Below, one piece after another: positions 9,762-19,301 of a stretch of 64,000 bases of DNA (position 1 is its first letter; each line of letters opens with the position of its first letter). The position numbers and the translations under genes are program-made. This stretch comes from Gracilaria domingensis (Eukaryota; Rhodophyta; Florideophyceae; Gracilariales; Gracilariaceae): contig VCMS01000221.1 in NCBI GenBank assembly GCA_022539475.1, forward strand, positions 1-64,000, given 5' to 3'. Below the pieces are notes generated by a model. That model did no database searches and had not been told where the DNA came from. It was given only the letters and a program-made list of their open reading frames with translations.

Positions 9762-11857
9762 ATGGCGCTACCTGCGCCCAACCCTCGAAACGGTGTGGCC
9801 AGAGAAGCTGGTTTGCCTCCGCCTAGGCCTCCGCGTTCTCGCGCCTCCGTACCCGCAAGGTCGCCTGACAATGAACAGGTCCCGGAACCCCGGAGAGCTT
9901 CGTCAGTCCCTTCGGGTCCGATGGCCGCTTCCACGGCAGGAGCTCCGCCCGTTACGGGTACTCCGGCCACGGAAAGCCCAGACAATGTGGTTGAAACCCC
10001 TGGATACTCGTACCTCGAGGCTCAACTGCGTGTCAGTCAGCTCGCGCAAAACTCGTTGTTCGAGGATCTGCAGTATCTCAAACGGAAGCTTGACCAAGCT
10101 GAAATCGGAGACCTGACCAATGACATTCGTGTCTTACGTCAAGACGTGAATTCCATTTTGGAAAGTCTGGGTGCACCAGCCGCTTTTGTTCAAGCTTACC
10201 ATTCCTCTATTCAGGAGCATCGAGCTGAAATCGATCGCCTCACCACTCGGTTGTCTACTCTCGAAGAGATCATCCGGATGGATAACGCATCTGATGCGAA
10301 GAATGCGAAGAAAGAAGCCTCTAAGCGCTCGGCACGCCAATCCTCGTATCACGGAAATCGACGATCCAAAAAGGAACTCCGTTACGACTCGGATTCGTCT
10401 AGTTCCAATTCTAGCGTTCGCTCTGCGAAATCTACTTCATCCAGTTCTTCGGACAGTGAGGAAGACCGATAACGGTATGGGAGTCGATCCCGCGGAACGA
10501 AGTCGAAGGCGACACATGCCATTCAAGGAGTGATTCGCTTTCGCGAGAAGGTTAGACGTCATCTTGGACTCAAGAAGTTGAAACCAACGAATCTCCTCCA
10601 CAAAAAGCTGTTATCGTATCGTTATTAACGATTGGACCATTCATCGTCAAGTGCAGCTCGCGAAGCACCGGTAAGGTGATGGACCACATCAGAAGACTGA
10701 ATATCGTCTTTACGAAGAAATTCGATGGCGAGGATCCGATTCTGGTACTGGACTTCCTGGCCCGCTTTGTGCAGGAAGCCGACATTCTCGGTATGAACGA
10801 GGCGCAAGCGTTTCTCGCTTTACCATATTTTCTGTCAGGGATGGCTGAAGATCAGTTTAACTCGGTCCGAGGGTCGTCCCGTGCATCTGAGGGAGGTGTC
10901 AGTTGTTGGCCGGAAGCGGTCCAATACCTCCTGAGGTCATATGCAACAGGAAGCGCGATTCACAACGCGACGCTCGCTCTGCGAGATACTAAACAGAAGA
11001 CTGAAGAGACCGAAACCGTTTACTCAACTAGGTTGAACAAAGCGTTTCATCGCTGTGGTAACGTTTATTCCGCTGAGGAAAGATGCACGATGTTCGTGGA
11101 TGGATTGATCCCTTCAATCAGGGCTTTAGTCGCCCGTGTTCGCGACGACAAACGTAGAATTACGTATCTGGAACTGGTCCAGTTTGCCCAAGCGGAGGGC
11201 GAAGTCTTGCGTGCTCGCAACCCTAAGAATCCCCACCATTCGAGGGCTCTTCTCGTACACGAGTCATCTCCATCTTCTTCACTGGAACGTGGGAATTCCG
11301 TCAATCCGGATTTGGATAATGTGCATTTCATTGCAGGTCATCCCGATTCGTACGGGTCTTCTGAGATTCCGTCGTCGACAGCTCCGACTTCGGAAAGTGA
11401 CCCAGCTCTTTATATGGGAGGACAACGGGTACCGGCCGCCCCACTCGCTTATGCGAATAACGGAAGCCGTTTCTCACGCCCAGGATGGGTTAATGCGCAA
11501 CCGCAGCGTCGGATGGATGGTAATCGATCTTTCGATAAGCCGGTAACGGCCATCTGTCACATTTGTTACCGACACGGTCATATTGCACCTGTATGCATGT
11601 TGCCCGCCCGGTAGTAACCGAAAATTATCTGGTGGTATGAATCTCTGTCATCAGCTGACAAGGCTCGTGTACCGAGTAAGAATTATGAAGCGCAGAAGTC
11701 CATGTTTGGCAACCCTGGTACAGGACAGAACGGTCGTGTAGAGGAAACTCGGAATGCGACCGAACAGATGACTGCGATTCACCCCGATACCGGGAATTCA
11801 GTTCCCAACCCTGGACAGGGAACGCCTTCACCGGCGGAACCAGCCCAGAAAAACTAA
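9762..11857 (+). pseudogene. Element A gag (capsid/nucleocapsid), broken
   Basis: It starts at ATG 9762 (MALPAPNPRNG). Residues 75-165 look coiled-coil-like, followed by a Ser/Asp-rich stretch. A TAA at 10470 and a frameshift near 10660 break it. The capsid-like part (10676-11611) matches the B and C copies and ends in a CCHC zinc knuckle (CHICYRHGHIAPVC). Stops at 11612 and 11615 follow, and the frame then stays open to the true gag stop at 11855-11857. Gag packages the RNA into cytoplasmic particles. The product cannot be made intact from this copy. Confidence 0.85.
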
Positions 11858-11913
11858 ACTTGGGAGTTCCCCCTGCAGGAGGGGCGTCTCCTGAGCCGAA
11901 GTTGGAGACGCCC
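11848..11913 (+). promoter_or_regulatory. Predicted -1 ribosomal frameshift site and stem-loop, gag-pol junction of element A
   Basis: The heptamer G AAA AAC (11848-11854, gag phase) abuts the gag stop TAA. The pol frame that follows is in -1 relative to gag. A 10-bp perfect stem (11882-11891 with 11904-11913, 12-nt loop) lies downstream, with a CCCC...GGGG pairing option between. B and C keep the same arrangement. Confidence 0.65.
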
Positions 11914-14900
11914 GAGGCGCCGCTGCTTCGCTCCCAGGTCACTTCCCTTGAAAGCAAGATGCTTACGAAGAAGTTGGCTCAATCTGACGTGGACTCAGAG
12001 CTTTTAACGGTTCTCCGTCGTCCGTGGGTACGGTCCCGAAATTTCCGTAACCCGGATAGAGTCCTTGTGATGGCCAAGAGGAATTATAAGGTTTACGCCG
12101 ACCTCGGCTTATCACACCAGTTTATGGTTCGTCAACTGTCCGTGTTGGACACGGGCGCTGCGCCAAATCTCATTCACTCTTCGTTAGTGCCCCCGGCACT
12201 TCGGGAATTCGTTCGCTATGGTCCAGGCTTGGATATCGCTGACGCGAACAATAACCCGTCGCGCACAGTTGGTTACTTAACTCTCACAGTGAGACTTGGC
12301 ACCTACGTGGTGAAACTTGAATTTGTTGTCTGCGATTCACTCGCTCCACCGGTTACACTCGCTTGTGATTTTTGCGACCGCTTTGTCGAAGCGATACGCC
12401 CAAGGGCGAAAACAGTAGAAATGGAAGACGGTACAACCATTCCGATTGTTCGGAAGCCGTTGAAGCGCGCAATCCGGAAGCGCGTTCCATTACCTGTGGC
12501 TCAGGAGGTTCCAAACGTGGATCCGAAATCAACAAAGCTTCGCATAGCGAAATCCGTTTCAATCCCGCCGGAATCCCAGGTGTGGGTGCAGTGCGTCTCC
12601 AAACAACATGGAATTCGACTAGTTCAACCGTTCTCATCGCTGTACGATGAGCGACAGCTCGCTTTAGCTAATGGTGTTGTTTCTATCGAGCCCGATCAAC
12701 CTTTCAAGGTACTGGTTGCCAACTTTGGCAAAACCACTCAGTGGCTAGTCAAAAACTAGGTACTGGGTTCGGTCCTGCCGCATCCGAAGGCGCTTGTACA
12801 GACGAGAATCCCAATGTCCGAGGTTCTCGCTGTGCTTGAAGCCAAGGAGGGGGAGATGCGTCCTGGAAACTGCGTTTTGTCGGATTCATCCAGAAATGGA
12901 AACTCCGCCGTACCGGAAGCAGTCGCTACTGAGAAGGTGAATCTAGTTAGTTCGGGCCACGAACGACAGTTCATTCCGGTTAAATCAGCGCTACCCCCTG
13001 GCACAGAACAGACGAATCCTGTTGAGGAATTAGAGAAGTTGAATCTGGACCATGTCCCAGCGTCTCATCGCGAGAGGTTGCGAGACATGCTCAGAGAATT
13101 TACTCCCATGTGAGACGGTTCCATTGGAACAATTGGAATTACGGAGCACCGTATTGATCTGATCCCAGATACTCGCCCAATCGCGCAACACCCGCATCGG
13201 GCAGGCCGGAAAGCGCGGGAAGAAGAAAAGTCTCAAGTCGAGAAGATGCTATGTGCGGACGTAATTGAGCCAGCTCAGTCGTCATGGGCATCGCCCGTTG
13301 TACTTGTTCCGAAGTCGGATGAATCGTGGCGTTTTTGCATCGATTACAGGCGACTCAACGCCGTTACCGTCAAAGACGTGTATTCGATTCCACGGATGGA
13401 TGAGTACATCGACTCGCTGGGAAGCGCCAGAGTATTTACCGCCCTTGACGCCAATTGGGGTTACTGGGAGGGTCCAATTCGAAAGGAAGATCGCGATAAG
13501 ACCGCGTTTGTATGTCACCAAGGACTGTACCGTTTCAAACGGATGCCTTTCGGGCTAACGAATGCTCCCGCTACGTTTTAGCGCGCGATTGACATTCTGT
13601 TGGCCAGATTCAAGTGGAAGACTTGTCTTGTGTACTTGGACGACATTGTCGTATTTCCCAACAGTATGGATGAACATATGTCCCATGTGAAGGAAGTGAT
13701 GCAAGTTTTGCGTGACGCAGGTGTTACCTTGAAGCTCAAGAAATGCGAATTATTTACCGACTCGGTGAAATACCTGGGCCACATTATGCGCCCAGGGAAA
13801 CTCTCGGTTGACGAGGTAAGGGTGAAGTCGCTGAAGGAAGCAAAACATGCGACAACTCAAACGGAACTCCGATCATTTCTCGGTTTGTGTAATGTCTACA
13901 TTCGGTTCGTCCCGAATTTCGCTGATACTGCAGCGCCTCTCAATTCTCTCCTCAGGAAAAGACAGCCAGTTAAACTGGAACCATTCGGCGATGCGGAAGC
14001 ATCCGCCTTTTCGTCGTTAATCGACGCTGTTACGTCTCCCCCGATTTTGGCGTTGCCCACTCCAGGGCTTCCATTTTAAGTTGATACTGATTCCAGTGAC
14101 CACCAAGTGGGGTGTGCATTGTTTGAAGTCTCGAAGGAATGCGAGCGACGTCCAGTTGGATACTGGTCTCGTTCATTGAACGTGCATGAGTGTAATTACT
14201 CAGTCTCTGAGAAAGAGTGTCTCGCCGTCGTTTGGGCGCTGTCTACCTTAAGACTCTATCTTATGGGAACCCATTTTTAGGTACATACCGATCATTCGGC
14301 TCTCCGCTGGCTTATGAAGATCTCCGAGCCATCGGGTCGCCTTATGCTTTGGCGTCTCCGTTTATCCGAATTCGATTTTGATGTGCGGTGCAAACGGGGA
14401 ACCCTGAACTTGCAGGCAGATGCGCTCTCCCGCTTGGGAACTTCTGGTGAAGCAGAACCTGTCGATGACGACGACATCCCCTGTTTCTTGGCTGAAGAAT
14501 TCGAGGAAGAACCAGACTATCTGGAGGACGTCTGCGACGACATACTCGCCACCGGACCGGTTACACCGTTACCCGGTTCATTGGAACCCATTACCGCTGA
14601 ATTGGTAATACGTGAACAACACGGGGATCCTTTCTGTACCCAGATAAGGGCCCGACTCAGCGGGGGATTCAAGATAGCCTTTCTAACCAACGATCAGGGA
14701 TTCCTTGTTAGGATTGTTGGGCCACGCCCTCAAATTGTGGTTCCACACTGCCTACCATGGAAGGTTCTCCATATATCCCACTATGCAAAGATTGGGGGAC
14801 ACCCTGGTGGCAGGAACTTATATCTCACTCTCCGCAGAGACTTTTATTGGCCAGCCATGGCATTCGACTGCTGTGCAGTGCGCCGTTCGTGTACGAAATG

Positions 14901-15939
14901 CACTAAGAACAGCGTCAAGTTGAGGCGTCAGTCAAAGAAACTATCGCTGTTCCCAGCTCGCTCCCCGTTGGAGTTCGTCGCTATCGAAATTCTTGGTGAA
15001 TTGATTAAAACCGCCCGCGGTCACCCTTACCTTTTGGTTATCACGGACAGGTTTTCGAAGCTCTTGCGAACTGTTCCGCTTCAACGGATAACCGCCAGTA
15101 TTGTGGCACAAGCGTTTGTGACGCATTGGGTTTTCGTTTACGGACCACCCGCTCATCTGTTATCAGATAATGGCTCGCAGTTCACATCGAGATTCTTTCA
15201 GGACGTTTGTCGTATCTTGGATATCAATAATTTGTTTACAACAACATATCATCCCCAGTGCAATGGACAGGTAGAACGGTGTAACCGTACGATGCTAAAC
15301 GCATTGAGATCCTACGTTGTGAATCACCCAAAAGATTGGGACCTGTACACTGATGCGATAACTTACGCATAAAAGACCCAGGTACATCGGGTTACGTCGC
15401 TGTCGCCGTTTGAATTGGTTCTCTCAAGGATTCCGCCACCTGTGGCAATTGAAGCTCAAGCGACGCTTTCGTCTCTCCCGTCGACGGGTTTGTACAGGGA
15501 CACGTAGAAGAATTGGTTGAAGAAGATGGTACCGGTAGCCCGGAAGGCCATGGAGAAGGCTCAACTCGCGTACAAGCGAAATTTCGACAGCCGGTTACGC
15601 GGCAAACCATCAATGGTGAAAGCTAATGACTACGTCTTCCTACGAAAGGATTATAATCCTGAGAAGGAACGACGACATAAGCTGTCTCCGATCGCCGATG
15701 GACCGTATCACTTTATTTCTGTTACTCCAGATACCGTCTTGATCGACATTGATGAGCAACACGAGCGTGTATCGCGTGATCGCGTCGTACTGGCACCTAC
15801 TCCGCCTTCCGGACAACCTACAACCAATACCCAATCAGGGATCCTCTACAGGAAGAAGTTCCGTCAAAGGATGCTACGCCATCGCGTCCCGCGATTCTTC
15901 CGCACCCGGATCGTGGTCTATCGGATCTACCTAAATTAG
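11854..15939 (+). pseudogene. Element A pol: protease, RT, RNase H, integrase
   Basis: One reading frame runs through in this order: aspartic protease (LDTGAAPNLI, catalytic Asp at about 12148), reverse transcriptase (FCIDYRRLNAV; YLDD near 13633), RNase H ([22 protein letters not shown]), integrase HHCC zinc finger (about 14740-14910), integrase core (VITDRFSK, LLSDNGSQFTS, NGQVERCNRT) and GPY/F (HKLSPIADGPY). It carries seven in-frame stops: TAG 12757, TGA 13111, TAG 13579, TAA 14078, TAG 14278, TAA 15370, TAG about 15505. Comparison with B and C shows Gln and Trp codons at four of them. All catalytic residues are otherwise present. The frame shifts near 15800. Confidence 0.9.
12843..12856 (+). 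promoter_or_regulatory. Internal polypurine tract, protease-RT junction (element A)
   Basis: CCAAGGAGGGGGAG resembles the PPT at the 3' LTR. The same position in C (51478-51491) has CTAAGGAGGGGGAG, and B has a longer purine run (rc of 21350-21366). It also encodes a conserved KEGE, so protein constraint is an alternative explanation. Confidence 0.4.
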
Positions 15940-16319
15940 GTGACTCTGAACAGAGAGATTCAACTACGTTAACTTGAAATAACCCAACCAACTCTACACG
16001 AGTGTTCACACGGGTTATCCCCCCACACCATCTCCTTATGGAGCCCGTGGCGACTCCTAAGGAGGGGGAGGGCAACGCTGATGCATCTAATGCAACTACT
16101 TATTCTCCGGTGTCGCCCGGTTCTCCATCTGTTGGAATTCGTAATAGTGCTGAGAACACAGCCGCTCCAGTTGGAGATTCGCGCATTCAGAACGCTGAAG
16201 AACTCGCAATCCGAGAAGACACCGCTGTACCAGTTACTGAAGTATCGAAGGTCGGTGAAGCTCGCTCGCGAGAAGAAGAGTCAGATGTCAGAAGTGAAGC
16301 CCAGTCTGGGAAGTCCTAA
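15800..16319 (+). pseudogene. Element A pol tail, Pro/Ser/Glu-rich
   Basis: This continues the integrase polyprotein in another frame after an indel near 15800. ILPHPDRGLSDL here matches ILPHPQRGLSDL-like sequence in element C, and a stop near 15976 interrupts it. The tail is low in hydrophobic residues, ends at 16317-16319, and includes a second internal purine tract (CTAAGGAGGGGGAG near 16049-16062) encoding PKEGEG. Its function is unknown. Confidence 0.55.
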
Positions 16320-17502
16320 GTCGCGATACGGCGCATTCGCGAAGCGAAGGAGAAGCGCGCTGTGAAAACAGTATCCGCTGATCCGGAACAACCGCATTAT
16401 GCGGAGGATTAACGCGTTAACGCGAAACAGACTCGGTTGGGTTGGCTCAGAGAGTGAGTTATCAGGATGTCAAGTTGAACTTGTTGGTTCCGTTTGGGAA
16501 AGTGGTTACCTTGGGATGAAGAAGATTTTCCGGCTTACGGATAAGAAGAGTTACACTCCGGTTTACGGATACCCATTTATGGGAGGAAGCGAATTACCGT
16601 CTAATGGTGTACTGTGAATGGTAGTGAAGAAGCACGTGAGGATGAAGTTAGAAGAATCGAAGTTCGATGAAGATTAGAAGTGATGAAGACCGAAGTTCGG
16701 TTGAGAAGGAAGAAGCATTGACGCTCAGTTGTTCCTCTAAAGAATAATTCAGCTCGAGCGGAGTCGCTACGGTACGCGCAAGACGCCATAGACACGAACT
16801 GTGTTCGTTGATCAACGGCGCGGTGACTCCATTTCATGGATATACCGTTTGCACGGTGCGCCTAGTGCTGATGTACACTCTGAGTGTGTCGCCGACTGCG
16901 GGCCTGTACGCGACAAGGCAGGCGCTGCGCGCTGCGTATCATCACGGTGCCTACGTGAAATCTCCCTGTCGGGAAGCTGTTTGTTGTTCACGAATGAAGG
17001 GCCGAGTCCGGCGTTGTGCACTGTCCAGTACCCGCAACGGCGCGCGCAATTTAATTGCCCAATTTTTTGGCTTGGCACAGCGCGTGGGACTCCGTAATCG
17101 GACTACATGGCACATGGACACTTGGCCATTCTCCGAGCCAATCGGAAACGCTGGCAGCAGCAAGACGTGGCACAGTGCACGACCAATGAAAATCGTTTGC
17201 ACTTCGGTTTGGACGGACCAATTGCATCATGCAACTCAATGATTGAGTTGCACAAGCACACGTGGCGCTGTGCAGAGCCAATGAAAGGGCGTTGTCCACC
17301 GATGTCATTGAACCAGCACTGTAGTGCTGCGCGAGCCCCGTACTCGGGTAAACCGCCATCAGGCGTTGTCAGTGACTCATCCAAGTGTCGTTTCGACGAA
17401 TGTTACCCCTCGTAAAGCCGAGTACTTTGTCAGGCGATGACGGTACCGTTTGTCGGTTTCTGGACGCAGTACTAAGAACGGATAACCGTCGAACTCACGA
17501 TA
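16320..17502 (+). other. Spacer between element A pol and chromodomain frame; CCAAT cluster
   Basis: There is no convincing frame. Five CCAAT motifs lie at 17059, 17138, 17183, 17218 and 17278. A 10-bp-arm inverted repeat (TGCAACTCAA/TTGAGTTGCA) lies at about 17230-17252. An AT-balanced, Glu/Arg-coding remnant lies just after 16320. Confidence 0.45.
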
Positions 17503-17900
17503 ATGGGGGCATCTGAATCAAATTCGTTGAACGAAGATTCGGAAACCGAAGAGGGCCTTGCACCGCTGTCACGACGTGCCTTCCCGAGGCTGGCGCCTGT
17601 GGTGGAGCACCCAATGCTTGGGATATCCTCGATCGAAGAGTGGTGTACGTGGCAATGGAACCTGTTGAGGTACTCTCAGTGTCTGTTTTCAACGATGTGC
17701 TTTCCAAGAGCGGATGTCTGCCTGCAGAAGTATGTCCTGGAGGAAATGGTGCGTCATGTCGCAGGTCTCGAGGGGGAAGTTCTGTATCAAATCCGATGGT
17801 ACCGATACTCCTCGCAGAAGGATGCACGCTAAAAGAGCAAACCTATACCTCATTGGAAGATGATCGCCTGTCACCGGCGGGCGTGAGCAATTCCAATCAT
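17503..17900 (+). pseudogene. Element A chromodomain frame, broken
   Basis: The ATG at 17503 opens 109 codons ending in a chromodomain half: LYQIRWYRYSSQKDA, then a stop at 17830-17832. The same frame continues past the stop with a degenerate match to the chromodomain C-terminal helix (..IPHWKMIACHRR). As in element C it is separated from integrase by a long spacer. The intact C copy is a good reference. Confidence 0.65.
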
Positions 17901-18308
17901 GGATTGATCCCAGATGCGATAGCTCGCAACCAAATGGGTATGTGTTAGAAGTGGTCCGCTCTGCGGAAGGTTTGGTTTGTGTTTGTCTCACGGATACGAG
18001 AGTCCCTTCAGGGATTAACTGTGTTGCATGATGCCCCTGTTGAGGGAAGCCGCTGTCGTTGAAGAACGTTTTCATCCGTTGCACGGATTGATCGGTTGGT
18101 CGATTGGTTCATTGGTCGTTGGATTCGCAGTGTCGAAGCTTGCAGTTGTGCGTTGATATCATGGCCTCCGAAGGCGTTCTCGCATGCGAGGTGGCTGTTT
18201 TGTGCTCGGGATGACGAGAGTTTTGCTGGACGTTTCCATCACTGGATTCAGTATTTACGCTCACTCGCGTGAGGTGTTCTCGCTCGTCGAACCGAGGTAC
18301 TCCGAGCT

Positions 18309-18317
18309 AAGGAGATA
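18309..18317 (+). promoter_or_regulatory. Polypurine tract of element A
   Basis: AAGGAGATA abuts the TGT of the 3' LTR. It is shorter and less pure than the B and C tracts. Confidence 0.6.
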
Positions 18318-19301
18318 TGTAGGACAACGCGAGTGCGCGGAATCGTTGACGATAATGCTCCATAACTCGCCATGCGAGACGTATCCGTAATGGAAAGTTG
18401 TATGAAGAATGGCCCAATTTTGGGGATTTCTGGCTAATTTTATTTGTTGCCCCCTGGGGTTGGCGCCAGCAATGGCAGGCTATCACTGAATGGTCGCGTG
18501 TACGCGCGTAGTTATTTTGACCCTTTCACAGGTGAATTTGGTTCGATAGTCGAATAGTTTACTGGCCGCTGCCGCGGGTTGCACACCTCCCACGTGTGTG
18601 GACCTGCACAAGCGTGCACTTTATTCTTTTAATTTAGTTTAACTAATTAATCGGGTACGATATAGGGAGGTGACCTCGCGGCCACCTCCGCCCCTCAGTA
18701 AAGGGTAACCGAGTTCGGCTCTAAACTAGTTTCGCCTGCGCGAAGTCTACAACTCCAGCCGGAGGGTCACCGCGTACGATACGAGTTAGCTTCATCCCTC
18801 GGGATCACTCAGGCAATACTGACCATTATGGCCTTGCCCTCGGGCTTATTTATTGCGTGTCTTCGGACTTTCTGTTTCGCTTACTGTGCAGTTGTACTGC
18901 TTTCACCACAAATAGTAGCGTTTCCGTCTCGGTATAGAGTTGTGCCGCGTGGGCTTAATACACATCGTCGTCTCCCGGCGCCGGGTCTGTTGCCGCTTGC
19001 CGCATGTCCCGCCGCGGGATTCCTCTCTTTTCCTCCTTTGGTTTCCGTTCCTTTTCCACCTTTTGCCTAGGGCTTACACCGCTCTACGGTACCTTCCTTC
19101 TCGACCATTCCGTCACTTTTCGCCGGATTCCTGGATCTAGCCCGTTCACCCCTCAACCTCCGTAAGTATATCCCGTACCACGGGCGGTCTTACACCCGCA
19201 CTATCCGTGTTCGGAGGGCTCACCACTGAGTTCACCTCGTCTAGAGGGCAAGGACTCGAACGCCTTGAGAGACGATCCCATCGCTGGGGTTTTGCTCTAC
19301 A
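18318..19301 (+). repeat. 3' LTR of element A (984 bp)
   Basis: It starts TGTAGGACAACG and ends TTTTGCTCTACA, the same length as the 5' LTR with about 30 mismatches by eye. It is followed directly by ATCGG and the interrupted integrase of element B. Confidence 0.93.

Larger units (their letters stand above)
8561..19301 (+). mobile_element. Element A: Ty3/gypsy-like LTR retrotransposon nested in element B
   Basis: It is bounded by two 984-bp LTRs and flanked by ATCCG (8556-8560) and ATCGG (19302-19306), a 5-bp duplication with one mismatch. Order: LTR, PBS, gag, -1 frameshift site, protease, RT, RNase H, integrase, Pro/Ser-rich tail, spacer, chromodomain frame, PPT, LTR. By eye the two LTRs differ at about 30 of 984 positions (around 3 percent), so it is not a very fresh insertion. 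Most of pol (11854 to about 15800) keeps one frame, broken only by stop codons. Confidence 0.93.

Noticed and set aside
19146-19301. Extension of the B pol frame beyond the integrase zinc finger
   Set aside because: These codons are read from the LTR of element A and are not part of the protein.
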